Positions 54,966-64,000 of a stretch of 64,000 bases of DNA are shown here, piece by piece (position 1 is the first letter of the stretch; each line of letters opens with the position of its first letter). The notes below the pieces were generated by a model that searched no databases, was not told where the DNA came from, and was given only the letters and a program-made list of their open reading frames with translations. A program made the translations under genes and the position numbers. Source of the stretch: JAEZBP01 sp963832725 (GTDB lineage: Bacteria; Myxococcota_A; Polyangia; Polyangiales; Sandaracinaceae); the NCBI GenBank assembly GCA_963832725.1, contig CAWHVG010000002.1:434001-498000 (forward strand), read 5' to 3'.

Positions 54966-57772
54966 ATGCGGGGGGGGCGCGACCACAGGCACATGACAGT
55001 TCCGAGCCGAGGGAAGAAGCGCGTCAGCGCCGTCCGCACCGGGGCGCGGATTGGTGTGTCGGCCGCGAGCGCGCTCCTCGGCGTGAGCCCCCAGACCCTC
55101 CGGCGCTGGGATTGGAACGGGACGTTGCCGGCGGAGCGTCATCCCCGTACCGGTCACCGTGTGTACGACGAGGTGCGCCTGCGTGCCTGGATGGCTTCGC
55201 GCGCCGCCACCGACCCGAGCGGTGCTCCGACTCCGGTGTTGCCGCGCGCCGAGGGGCTCCTGGTCGGGCGCGCCGACGCGCTCGGGAAGATTGACTCGAT
55301 GCTCACGCAGGGCCGGCTGCTGGTGGTGATGGGGCCTCCCGGCGTGGGCAAGACGCGGCTTCTGCGCAGCTGGATGGAGCGCGCTACGACGCCGCCCAGC
55401 GCGTTCTGCGCCGCGGGTGCGTGTGTGTCGGTCGAAGAGTTGGCGCTCGCGATCGGCGCCGCGCTGCAGGTTTCCGTGCGCGCGGCGACGGCGGAGGCGC
55501 TGGCGGACGAGGTAGAGCGTGTGCTCGGAGACCGCGCGGGTCACGTCCTCATCCTCGACGAGATTGAAAACCTCGACCTGGCGGGCATCCTCTTCGTCGG
55601 TCGGCTCGCCAGCGCGGGCGCGGTCGTCGCCACCTCCCGCGTTCCGTCCTCGTCTGGCCGGCGAGCGCGCGCTCGTTCTCGGTCCGCTCGACCTGCCTCT
55701 CGGCGACGACCCACGCGAGGCGCGCGAGAGCAGCGCGGTTGCGCTCTTCCTCGAGCGGGCGGCGAGCGCCGGCGCGCTCTCGGAGATCGACGACGAGGTG
55801 CTGCGCGAGGCGGCCGCCATCGTTCGGCGACTGGATGGTCTCCCCCTGGCGCTGGAGCTGGCGGCGTCGCGCACGTCCAGCGTGGGCCTCGCGCGTCTGC
55901 GTCGGGAGCTGGAGGGGTCGATCGACGCGGTCGCCTCGCTCGCCATCGATGCGCCCGCGGGTCATCGGACCCTCCAAGCCGCGGTCCAAAGCTCCGCGGA
56001 GCGCTTGGCCCCGGCCGTTCGCATGGCGCTCGAGGCGGCCTCGTTCCTGCCGCAGGACTTCGCGTTGGAGGAGCTCGAGGGCCTGCTCGGCGAGACGACC
56101 GATGCGCACGCGTGGCTGCAGACGCTCCTCGATCACTCCATGGTCTCGGCCCGCCAGGGGGCCACGCGGACAGAGCTTCGCTTCTCGATCCACGCCGTCG
56201 TTCGCGAGGTCGCTCTCATGCGCGCGCCGGCCGCCCGGCGTGCGGACCTCGACGCGCGGCACGCGGCATGGCGCGCTTCCGACGCCCGCGTGCTGGCGGA
56301 CGACCGCTCGACCCGGGGCGCGGCGCGGATCGCGCGGGCCGAAGACGGGCTCGAGCGCGCGTGGGCGTGGACTGCGGCGCACCTCGAGCTCCCGGACGCC
56401 GCGTCGTGGGCGATCGACCTCGCCCGCGCGCTGGGTCGGCTGGTCGAGGCGTTCGGGCCGTCACCGGCGATCATCGAGGTGCTCGACCAGACCGACGCGC
56501 TGGCCCGCGCGCACGGCGTGGACGAGGGGCGGCGATCCGAGATCGCGTTCTACCGCGCGTTCTGCCGACTCGCGCAGTCGGAGCTGGCCGACGCCCGCGC
56601 GATCTACGTGGAGGCGTGCGAGCTGGCGGGCGGTGGACGCAACCCGCGCTTCGAGGCGTTGGCGTGGTGCCAACTCGCGTGGCTCACGATGCGCGACGGC
56701 GACGTCCCCGGGTGCGAGCGGGCGCTCGATGAGGCGGATCGCGCAGCTCCCGGCGATCCCTTCCCCGGAATGTTGAGCGCGAGCCTGCGCGCCCAACTCG
56801 ACATGCAGCGCAGCCGGCTGACCGTGGCGCGCCGGGGCTTCGAGCGCGCCCGGGCCCTCGCGGTCCGTGTGGGCGACCACGGGAACGAGGCGTCGGCGTC
56901 CGGCTTCTTGGGGGTGGTCGCGTACGACGAAGGCGCCGTCGCCGAGGCGGTGCGGCACTACGATCGCGCCGTGGAGATCGCGGCCGCACACGGCTCGTCC
57001 ATCCTCGAGGCGGTCTTTCGCGGCTATGGCGCGATCGCGCGGCACACGCTGGGCGATCCGGCTGCCGCCGATGCCTACCGGGAGGCGGTCGACTGCGCGC
57101 GGCGGTCGCGTTCGCTGCGCTTCGAGAGCCTCTTCGCCGCGTGGTACGGCGTGCTCCTCGCCGAGGAGGGAAAAGTCGACGAGGCGGCGCGAACCATCGA
57201 CGAGGCGGACGGGCTGCCCGACGTGCAGTCCCAGACCGTGTGCGCTCTCCACCGCGGGCACGTCGATCTCGCGCGGGCCGATCTCGGCGCGTCGAGCGGG
57301 CCGCCGCGAGGAGGTCCAGCGCCACGAGGCGCTCGCGTGTCGCCGGCTCACGGAGGTCCAGCACGGCGCCGACACTCTCCGCGAGATCCGTGTCGCGCGG
57401 GGGGTCTTGGAACGCGCGATCCGGCAGCATGAAGACGGGAACGAGCGTGCGAGCCTCGTCGTCGGCTGGCAGGGCGGCTGGATCGAGAAGGACGGAAGGC
57501 GCATCGACCTCGGCTCCCGTGCGCCGCTCCGACGTCTGGTGTGGGAGCTCGCGCTCCGCCGGATCCTCGAACCCGGTCTCGGGGCGGACATCGCGTCGCT
57601 GGTCGACGCCACGTGGCCGGGCGAGCGGCTGCGCGCCGACTCTGCCGCGCATCGTTTGCACGTCGCGCTCTCGACGTTACGTCGCCTCGGCCTTCGCGAC
57701 GCGATCGACTCCGACGGCGAGGGCTACCGGCTCGCGCCGGGCTCCTCGATCCGGCTCTCGCTCCAGAGTTGA
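54966..57772 (+). CDS. MerR-type HTH / P-loop ATPase / TPR regulator with C-terminal winged helix (two frameshifts)
   Basis: Large putative signal-integrating regulator (~930 residues). The N-terminus has a MerR-like HTH (SAASALLGVSPQTLRRWDWN, then GHRVYDEVRLRAWM). A STAND-like ATPase follows: LLVVMGPPGVGKTRLLRSWM (Walker A) and HVLILDEIENLDLAG (Walker B), with RLDGLPLALELAASR as in LuxR/AfsR-family ATPases. A long TPR-like helical region comes next, then a C-terminal wing (RLVWELALRRILEP, AHRLHVALSTLRRLGLRD, GEGYRLAPG) resembling the response-regulator DNA-binding domain. Frame slips lie near 55648 and 57296. GGGAGG before 54966 supports that start. Its 3' end overlaps the opposite gene by 49 bp. 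Confidence 0.72.
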
Positions 57773-60126
57773 CGCCGTCCCGTGCGTCGATGGCTCGCTT
57801 CGCGGCGTCGCCGACGTCGCGAAGCGAGCGCGAGCCCGACGAGCCCGACGGGGAACGGCCATTCGCCGCGCGGTCGGCCACCGTGGACGCGACAGCCGCA
57901 GCCGCCTGCCACGTCGACGTGCGGGTTGGTTCCGGCAATCGAGAGCGTGGAGGCGAACGCGGGGTCCGAGAGTCCCACGAGATCGCTCCACGCCGAGGCG
58001 CGCCACTCCGACGAGAAGGTCCTCCCGTCCGAGATCCAGCAGTGGAGCCCGTCGGCGTCGCGGCCGCAGAGGTCCGCGCGCCCGTCGCCGTCGACGTCGG
58101 CGAGCCTCAGTGACATGTAGCGCGGCGGGGCGTTCCATCCGGCCTCATCGGAGAGTGCCGGACCGACGATCTCTTCGCCGAAGTCGGCCCCGGTCCAGAG
58201 CCAGCAGCGAGCTCCGTCCGGCGTCCGTGCGCAGAGGTCGCGGGTTCGATCGCCATCGACGTCGGCCATCCGGATCGTCGCGTAGACCGAGCGGTCGTCC
58301 CAGCCCTCGTCGCCCGACATGGTCGGGCCGCGGCGCGGATCGCCGAACGTGCGCCCCGCGGAGAGCCAGCAGGCGAAGCCGTTGGGCCCGCGAATGCAGG
58401 CGTCGGCGCGCCCGTCGCCGTTCGCGTCGGCGAGCCGGAACGTGCTCGCGTAGCGCGGCTCGTTCCATCCGCCAGCGTCGCTCCACGGCGGTCCGGCCAC
58501 GGTCGCGTCGAAGCCTCGGTCGCCGGCAATCCAGCAGCGGAGCCCGTCGGCCGTGCGCGCGCAGACGTCGTCACGGCCGTCTCCGTCCACATCGCCGAAT
58601 CGGATCGTGCCGTGGAGGCCGACGTCGTCGAAGCCCGCCGAGTCCGAGAGCGCGGGCAGGACATCGAAGGGAGCGTCGCGGTTCGGGTGGCAGCTCAATC
58701 CGTCGACCCCCCGCACGCACACGTCCGCGCGGTGATCGCCGTCGACGTCGGCCAGCCACATCTCGGCGCCGTGCGCCCCCGGCGACGGCGCCCCCACCGC
58801 GACCGAGAAGAGGCTGTCGCCGAAGCCGTCGGCCGTCCCCGGCCAGCACGTGACGCGATCGGTCGAGCGCGCGCAGACATCGTCGTGGCCGTCGCCGTCG
58901 ACGTCACCCATGCGGACCGAGGTGTAGGCGAGCGGATTGCTCCAGCCGTCCTCGTCGGCCATCGCCGGCCCCCGCAGGGTGCGATCGAACCCGAACGTCT
59001 CGCCCGCGAAGCACTCGAACCCGGTGGGCGTCCGCATGCACGCATCGGCCCGGCCGTCGCCGTCGACGTCGGTCGCGCCCGGAGGGGCGAAGAGCTGCGC
59101 GGCGAGGGCGGCGTCCTCGTGCTCGCAGATGCGATCCTCGTCGACGGCGTCGTCGCAGTCGTCGTCGACCATGTCGCACGACTCGTCCACCGCCGCGACG
59201 CTGCCCACGCAGGCGCCCCACGTGCCGGCCGTGCACGTCTCCACCCCCGTCCGGCATGCGCCGACGTCGCTGCCGCACGTGCGGGAGACGTCCTCGTCGA
59301 CCGCCACGTCGCAGTCGTTGTCGACCCCGTCGCACGTCTCCGGGAGGTTCGGGCTGCGCGTCGGGTCGTAGTCGTCGCAGTCCTCGCCCTCCGGCGAGCC
59401 GTCGCCGTCGTGGTCGGGCGCGCATCCGTCGTGCGGGAAGCCGTGGATCGGGCTCCGGAGGAGGCGATCTCGGGTCGTCGCGTCGAAGTTGCCGTTGACC
59501 GAGATGTGATCGCCGGGATGGTTGGCGTTCCACAGGACCTGGAAGGCCCGCACGTCGTCCCGGCTCACCGCGCTCGGGGTGCCGTTCGATCCCTGGCATC
59601 CGCGAAAGCTGAAGTGAACCGGGTCGCGGCTCCCCCAGTAGCTGAAGCCGGCGCTGTTCATCACGCCGGCGCGCGCGCGCGCCCGGCTGCTGTCCATGTC
59701 CACCGCGCAGCCTGCCGCGTGCGTGCCTCCCGGCGGCGTGGCAACCCCGACTCCATAGCAGGTGTGGCCCACGAGGCTCATCACGTACTGCTGCACCATC
59801 GATCGAAAGCCGGCGTTGAGGACGAGGCTGGTGCCTCGGTCGGAGACCCGTCGGAGCCCCGCGACCATCGCCGGTGTGCCGTAGGGGTGCATCCCGGCCG
59901 CGTACCTCGGAGCCGTGGAGATCCGCGGGATCCCGGCGAACGACGCCAGGCCGCCGTAACGGCAGAGGTGCGTCGCGACGACCTGGTGGCTGAGCGGGTT
60001 GATCCGATCGGGGGCCGAGCAGTCGCCGGCCACGTCGCGAACGAGCTGCGCGCGGGCAATCGGCGCGAGAGCCAGGATCGAGACGACTGTGCAGAGGAGG
60101 ACGAGCTTTCGGAAGAGGCCGCTCAT
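57724..60126 (-). CDS. VanY-like peptidase with VCBS/FG-GAP repeats and MYXO-CTERM tail
   Basis: An 800-residue secreted protein. A signal peptide (MSGLFRKLVLLCTVVSILAL, then APIARA) is followed by an M15/VanY-like peptidase domain: NAGFRSMVQQYVMSLVG, GGTHAAGCAVDMD (zinc His and Asp) and DPVHFSFRGCQG (second His). A peptidoglycan-binding-like segment (DDVRAFQVLWNANHPG) and DNDCDVAVDED/DDDCDDAVDED modules come next, then about seven FG-GAP-like repeats (DVDGDGRADxCxR). The tail GGCGCRVHGGRPRGEWPFPV plus membrane stretch and RRRRRR is MYXO-CTERM, followed by 22 unusual extra residues. The ATG at 60126 overlaps the upstream stop (ATGA). A role in wall or peptide cleavage is inferred. Confidence 0.82.
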   Translation of the reverse strand: MSGLFRKLVLLCTVVSILALAPIARAQLVRDVAGDCSAPDRINPLSHQVVATHLCRYGGLASFAGIPRISTAPRYAAGMHPYGTPAMVAGLRRVSDRGTSLVLNAGFRSMVQQYVMSLVGHTCYGVGVATPPGGTHAAGCAVDMDSSRARARAGVMNSAGFSYWGSRDPVHFSFRGCQGSNGTPSAVSRDDVRAFQVLWNANHPGDHISVNGNFDATTRDRLLRSPIHGFPHDGCAPDHDGDGSPEGEDCDDYDPTRSPNLPETCDGVDNDCDVAVDEDVSRTCGSDVGACRTGVETCTAGTWGACVGSVAAVDESCDMVDDDCDDAVDEDRICEHEDAALAAQLFAPPGATDVDGDGRADACMRTPTGFECFAGETFGFDRTLRGPAMADEDGWSNPLAYTSVRMGDVDGDGHDDVCARSTDRVTCWPGTADGFGDSLFSVAVGAPSPGAHGAEMWLADVDGDHRADVCVRGVDGLSCHPNRDAPFDVLPALSDSAGFDDVGLHGTIRFGDVDGDGRDDVCARTADGLRCWIAGDRGFDATVAGPPWSDAGGWNEPRYASTFRLADANGDGRADACIRGPNGFACWLSAGRTFGDPRRGPTMSGDEGWDDRSVYATIRMADVDGDRTRDLCARTPDGARCWLWTGADFGEEIVGPALSDEAGWNAPPRYMSLRLADVDGDGRADLCGRDADGLHCWISDGRTFSSEWRASAWSDLVGLSDPAFASTLSIAGTNPHVDVAGGCGCRVHGGRPRGEWPFPVGLVGLALASRRRRRREASHRRTGRRQLWSESRIEEPGASR

Positions 60127-61562
60127 CTCGACCACGCGAAGAGCGGGAGCTCGTTGGCGATCGGTCCCTCGCGTCCCGCCTGAACGTGCATCCCGAGCGT
60201 GCTCGCCGAGAGCGCGCTGGCGTAGAGCGCGACCTCGTCGAGCGTACCGGTGAGCGAGGTCTGGTTCGCCGGATCCGCGTCGTCGTGGAAGCCGAGCGCC
60301 AGCGACGCGCCGACCGGGATGGCGCGCGCGCCGTCGAGCGTGGCGACGCTCGCGCCGTCGACGAAGAGGCTCGTCGTGGTGCCGTCGTAGGTGAGCGCGA
60401 CGTGGTGGAAGCCATCGCCGATCGCGTCGGCGGGCGAGGCGAGCTCCGTGGTCATCTGGTCCATGGCGCCGAGGAAGCTGGCGACGACGGTGGTGTCATC
60501 GAGCCGGAGGGCCATCACGACTCCGTCGGGCGAGACGAGCTCGACGAGCGGTCCGCCGCCGCTCCCGTCCGCCGCTTTCGCCACCCACAGCTCGATGCTG
60601 ATGCCGGCGTCGGTGGCGAGCCCTTGGACCATGCTCACGCCGACGTGTCCACCCATGCCGTCGAGCGAGAGGGCGCCGTCGTCATCGGCGCTGGTGAGCG
60701 CACCGGTGGTCGCCGCCGTGACGGGATCGACGTACGTGCCGGAGCGGCCGTTCCCCGACGCGTCCGCGGCGGTGGAGGTGCCCGCGTCGCCGAGCCGGAG
60801 GTAGAGGATCGGGCTGCTCGAGAGGACCAGGTCGGCGTAGTGGATCGAGAGACACCGCTGGAGCTCGGGGCGCGGCCCGCAGCCGCCGGTCCCGCAGTAG
60901 CCGCTCGCGCACTCCATCGCCGAGTTGCAGCCCCAGCCGTCGGCGAGGAGCGGCCTGCAGTGGCCCCAGTCTCCGGGCTGCCAGTCGCTCGAGATGTCGC
61001 AGAATTGGTCGCTCGGGCAGTCGAATGGATGCGAGCAGGCGCTCGCGTCCGACGTCTCGCGCGCTTCGCAGATGCCTTGAACGCGACCGTCGGTGGCGAG
61101 ATGGATGCGACATGCGCTGTCCGCCGCGCACGACAGCGCTCCATCGCGCGCCGCGCTCGCCGAGAGCATCGTGCCGGTGTTCGCGGCCGTGCAGGTGGTC
61201 CCGACGTCGCCGGTCCCCTCGAAGAGGCCCATCACGTCCGAGACCTGAAGTGGATCAGTCCAACACTGGGCCGCGTTCGCTTGCAGGCGGTCGAGGAGGT
61301 CGCCTCCATGCTCCGGCACGTACCCGAAACGCGGATCGGCGAGCAGCGCGCCGAGGGTCTGGTCGCAGTCCGTGGTCTGCGCGGTCAGGCACGGCATGCC
61401 GCCTTCGCCGCCGCAGCACGACACATCCGCCGCGCACAGGATCGTGGCGATGCGGCCGCAGAGCTCCTCCGCCGCGATCGGAGTGCCGGTAGGCGCTTGG
61501 CCGGTGCAGCCCGCGAAGAGAAAGGAAAGCAGCACGATGTTGCACGCGGTGACACGGATCAC
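60123..61562 (-). CDS. LamG/concanavalin-A-like lipoprotein
   Basis: A 479-residue lipoprotein. GTG 61562 has AGGAGG eight bases upstream and starts TACNIVLLSFLFAGCTGQ with the lipobox FAGC. The N-terminal half is cysteine-rich (ADVSCCGGEGGMPC, CPSDQFCDISSDWQPGD, GWGCNSAMECASGYCGTGGC). The C-terminal ~210 residues are a LamG-like jelly roll: ILYLRLGDAGTSTAADASGN, GHVGVSM, ISIELWVAKAADGSG, HHVALTYDGTTTSLFVDGA and LDEVALYASALSA. It would bind glycans or proteins at the surface. It is translationally coupled to the VanY-like gene downstream, so the two probably act together. Confidence 0.85.
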   Translation of the reverse strand: MIRVTACNIVLLSFLFAGCTGQAPTGTPIAAEELCGRIATILCAADVSCCGGEGGMPCLTAQTTDCDQTLGALLADPRFGYVPEHGGDLLDRLQANAAQCWTDPLQVSDVMGLFEGTGDVGTTCTAANTGTMLSASAARDGALSCAADSACRIHLATDGRVQGICEARETSDASACSHPFDCPSDQFCDISSDWQPGDWGHCRPLLADGWGCNSAMECASGYCGTGGCGPRPELQRCLSIHYADLVLSSSPILYLRLGDAGTSTAADASGNGRSGTYVDPVTAATTGALTSADDDGALSLDGMGGHVGVSMVQGLATDAGISIELWVAKAADGSGGGPLVELVSPDGVVMALRLDDTTVVASFLGAMDQMTTELASPADAIGDGFHHVALTYDGTTTSLFVDGASVATLDGARAIPVGASLALGFHDDADPANQTSLTGTLDEVALYASALSASTLGMHVQAGREGPIANELPLFAWSR

Positions 61563-61904
61563 GAGCGAATCCTCCTGGTCGAATACCTGGAAGGTGTCCC
61601 AGAGCAGGGGAGTCAACGCGAGTCAATTGGGGGGCCGGCGGGAAACTCTGCTCCTCGCGTCGTCAGCGACGATTCGCGTTCGCGCAGCGCGTCTCCCGTC
61701 GATCGAGCGGCGAGACGGCGCCGCGAGGTCGGCTCAGAACGCGTCGGCCAACGCATGGAGGGAGGTGCGGCCGGCGAGCGCGAAGCGCCGGCGACGAGGC
61801 GCCCGGCACGCGTCGAGGGTGACCACGAACGGCTCGTGCAGCGCCATCTCCCATCTTCCCGCCGGGGGGGTGAGCCGCTTCGCGGGACGCGCAATACTCG
61901 GCGC
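61563..61904. other. 342-bp divergent intergenic region
   Basis: It separates the LamG lipoprotein (minus) from the lipase-like lipoprotein (plus) and must hold both promoters. No promoter consensus, operator or small gene is convincing; a G-run (GGGGGG near 61865) lies about 40 bp before the right-hand gene. Confidence 0.5.
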
Positions 61905-63605
61905 ATGAACGCCCGTACCTCGCTCCTCTTCTTCTCGGCGCTCGGCCTCGCGGCTTGCGACTCGTCGACGCCGGCGGCCGATGGCGGGACCGATGCTTCG
62001 ACGCCGACGGTCGACGCGGCCACGCCCGCGCCGGATGCGGGCCCGCCGCGCGACTGGCCGGCGATGGAGCCGCCCTCGAGCACGTCGCCGGAGGACGGGA
62101 TCACCCGCGAGGTGGTCACGATCGACGGCGTGGACGCGCCGCCGAACCCGACGACGATGGACGACACGCCGGCCGAGCTGAATCGCGTGACCGTCGTTCG
62201 CATGCACGCGACTGGCGTGACGATGCCGCGGGCGGTCGTCGTCGCGGTGCCGGGCTTCCTCGGCGGCGCCGGCAGCTTCGAGATGCTCGCTCGCCACCTG
62301 GTGCGCCGTTCGATCGACGCCTCGATGCCGATCGAGGTGTGGGCCGTCAATCGGCGCTCCAACCTGCTCGAGGACCGGCGCGGGCTCGATGCCGCCGAGG
62401 TCGCCACCGATCCGGACATCGCGCGCGGGTACTACTTCGGCGGCGAGACGGTGGGCGGTCAGGGCTTCGACGGCTTCGTGACCCAGGACGCGGTCCCGTT
62501 CATGAGCGAGTGGGGGCTGGCCACGCTGGTCGGTGATCTGCGCGCGGTGATCGATCGCGTCCCGGCCGATCTGCAGCGAGGGCACGTCTTCTTGATGGGT
62601 CACTCGCTCGGCGGATCGTTCGCCGAGACCTTCGCCGCGTGGCGCTTCGAGGACGGAACGCGCGGCGCCGATCTTCTGGCCGGCGTGGTGCTGGTGGACG
62701 GGCATCAGAGCGAGATGCCGATCAGCCAAGACGAGTACCAGAACGGCTTCGGCAGCGGGCTGATGACCAGCCCCGGCACGAGCGCCATCCGCCAGACCAC
62801 GCGCTTCGTCGAGCTGCCGATCCTCGGCGCCAGCGTGTACGCGCAGGCCGAGATCGTGGCCATGGACGCGCTCTATGCGCCCGGCGACGTGCGCGAGGAT
62901 CGCGATCGCGACCAGGTGCTCGCCACCTTGCTCTCGCTGAGGCGCTCGGAGATCCCGATGATGACCAACGCCGCGGCCTTCGGGTTCGCGTTCGACTCGG
63001 AGTCCAACGGGCTCTCGTTCGCGGCGGTCTCGTGCGGGACGCACGCGGGCGGTCCGGTGGAGAGCTACGACTCGGTCTTCGGGCCCACGCTGGTACACCC
63101 GAGCGATCCGAGCGCGACCTACACCTGGATCGATGCGCTCGACGCTACGCCGGCCGAGCTCACGCCGGAGGCCAACCTCGCGCACTCGTGGATCGACGGC
63201 CGCACCAACTTCGGCGAGTGGTACTTCCCGGCGCGCCTGCCGCTGGATCTGGCCGCCGTGGCCGGGCTGGCGGTGACCTCCGACGGCTTCCAGGCGAGCG
63301 AGGGGCTCCGCGCGTTCGACGGCGCGGCGATGGACGCGCCGGTGTTGGCCATCGCGGCGGCGCTGACGACGGTGGACAGCTACCAGGCGAGTCGGATGCG
63401 GGCCGCGCCGATCGGCGACGGCCGGCCGCTGGCGGGCACCGCGCGGACCGACGACGCGGCCTACCGGGTGATCGACGCCACATTCATGACCCACATCGAC
63501 CCGCTCTCCGCCGCCGATGTGCCGGCCAACCCGGTGCCGGGCGCCATCCTCGATTTCGTCACCGCCAACGTCACCGACGGAACCGTCGAGCCCTCGTTCC
63601 CGTAG
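61905..63605 (+). CDS. Alpha/beta-hydrolase (lipase-like) lipoprotein
   Basis: A 566-residue lipoprotein: MNARTSLLFFSALGLAACDS has the lipobox LAAC, followed by an Asp/Ala/Pro/Thr linker. The hydrolase core has AVVVAVPGFLGGAGSFEMLA (oxyanion strand), VFLMGHSLGGSFAETFAAWR (nucleophile elbow GHSLGG), VVLVDGHQSE and a C-terminal FMTHIDPLSA with the probable catalytic His. It most resembles PGAP1/lipase-like serine hydrolases acting on lipids or esters in the periplasm or outside. A weak ribosome site lies before the ATG at 61905. Substrate unknown. Confidence 0.8.
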   Translation: MNARTSLLFFSALGLAACDSSTPAADGGTDASTPTVDAATPAPDAGPPRDWPAMEPPSSTSPEDGITREVVTIDGVDAPPNPTTMDDTPAELNRVTVVRMHATGVTMPRAVVVAVPGFLGGAGSFEMLARHLVRRSIDASMPIEVWAVNRRSNLLEDRRGLDAAEVATDPDIARGYYFGGETVGGQGFDGFVTQDAVPFMSEWGLATLVGDLRAVIDRVPADLQRGHVFLMGHSLGGSFAETFAAWRFEDGTRGADLLAGVVLVDGHQSEMPISQDEYQNGFGSGLMTSPGTSAIRQTTRFVELPILGASVYAQAEIVAMDALYAPGDVREDRDRDQVLATLLSLRRSEIPMMTNAAAFGFAFDSESNGLSFAAVSCGTHAGGPVESYDSVFGPTLVHPSDPSATYTWIDALDATPAELTPEANLAHSWIDGRTNFGEWYFPARLPLDLAAVAGLAVTSDGFQASEGLRAFDGAAMDAPVLAIAAALTTVDSYQASRMRAAPIGDGRPLAGTARTDDAAYRVIDATFMTHIDPLSAADVPANPVPGAILDFVTANVTDGTVEPSFP

Positions 63606-63661
63606 CCTCTCGACGCCCGAAGCGCTCTCCGCGGCGGCGGATTGAGCCCGGGCGAGGGCGC

Positions 63662-64000
63662 TCAGGCGGGCGCGACCTCGCGCATGATTCTCATGAACGC
63701 GCGCATCCACGCCGGGTGGTCGGGCCAGGCGCGGGCCGAGACCATCTTGCCGTCGACCACGTCGGCGCCGTCGACGAACTCGCCGCCGGCCAGCTGGACG
63801 TCGGGCTGGAGCGCCGGGTAGGCCGCGCAGCGCTTGCCCTTCAGCGAGCCGGTCGCCGCCAGCAAGAGCGCCGCATGGCAGATGTGGGCGATGGGCTTGT
63901 CCGCCGAGACGAAGGCCTCGACGATGCGCCGGCAGTCGTCGTCGTTGCGGATGTACTCCGGCGCGCGACCGCCCGGGATCACCAGCGCCACGTAGTCGTC
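63662..64000 (-). CDS. DJ-1/PfpI family protein, C-terminal part (start outside window)
   Basis: The frame is open to the window edge (DDYVALVIPGGRAPEYIRND), so the N-terminus is missing. VIPGGRAPEYIR and KPIAHICHAALLLAATGSLK are the typical DJ-1/PfpI segments; the Cys of HICHAA is the nucleophile elbow residue. The end is KMVSARAWPDHPAWMRAFMR then REVAPA. Family members are peptidases, glyoxalase- or deglycase-like enzymes or chaperones of the cytoplasm. Only ~112 residues are visible. It converges with the hydrolase gene. Confidence 0.85.
   Translation of the reverse strand, partial: DDYVALVIPGGRAPEYIRNDDDCRRIVEAFVSADKPIAHICHAALLLAATGSLKGKRCAAYPALQPDVQLAGGEFVDGADVVDGKMVSARAWPDHPAWMRAFMRIMREVAPA

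Overview
The window is very GC-rich and carries features typical of myxobacteria, especially the Sandaracinaceae/Polyangiales side of the group. These include several MYXO-CTERM sorting tails, many Asp/Pro/Gly-rich lipoproteins, NCGxCGxxC and VDNDCNG cysteine repeats, a piece of a Ser/Thr kinase, and a very large secretome with no matched pathway. The organism is inferred from gene content only. No tRNA, rRNA, IS transposase or integrase was found.

Layout. 1-856: end of a cysteine-repeat secreted protein. 941-6824 (minus): sugar-nucleotide and glycosylation operon (UDP-glucose dehydrogenase, glycosyltransferase, a glycosidase-like/epimerase fusion, an epimerase). 6899-10326: eroded DNA with a kinase remnant, a long palindromic element, a small lipoprotein, a ferredoxin-reductase-like oxidoreductase and about 1.1 kb with no gene. 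10327-14182: lipoproteins, a DUF2330 protein, an LDL-receptor-like protein. 14384-21842: metal handling (flippase-like protein, ZIP/permease transporter with a His-rich tail, Fur-family regulator, FecCD-type ABC importer, then a Fur box with Bfd and bacterioferritin). 22275-27106: hydrolase, MerR regulator, pirin, carotenoid oxygenase, QueD. 27110-44685: CRISPR-Cas island. 44581-64000: membrane glycosyltransferase, then secreted or lipoprotein genes, a MerR/ATPase/TPR regulator, a VanY-like/VCBS protein, a LamG lipoprotein, a lipase-like lipoprotein and a DJ-1/PfpI fragment.

The CRISPR-Cas locus resembles type I-G (formerly I-U): an effector operon csb1-csb2-cas3-cas8-like on the minus strand, cas4/cas1 fusion and cas2 on the plus strand, a leader, and an array of about 72 full 36-bp repeats (39217-44569). 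Between the effector and adaptation parts lie an ADP-ribosyltransferase-like gene and a small gene meeting tail to tail on a shared CTAG, seven ACACGTGT-type palindromes spaced 40-44 bp, and an unknown 223-residue protein. The whole 17-kb block sits between two direct copies (about 94% identical) of the last ~34 codons of the membrane glycosyltransferase, which suggests insertion at the 3' end of that gene.

An overall caution: at least eight genes (DUF2330, MerR, pirin, csb1, cas4/cas1, NIDO protein, FN3 lipoprotein, ATPase regulator) are broken by single-base indels where the correct frame is obvious on both sides. Because unrelated genes are hit while many long genes are intact, sequencing or assembly errors are the likeliest cause. 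These genes are therefore annotated across the breaks.
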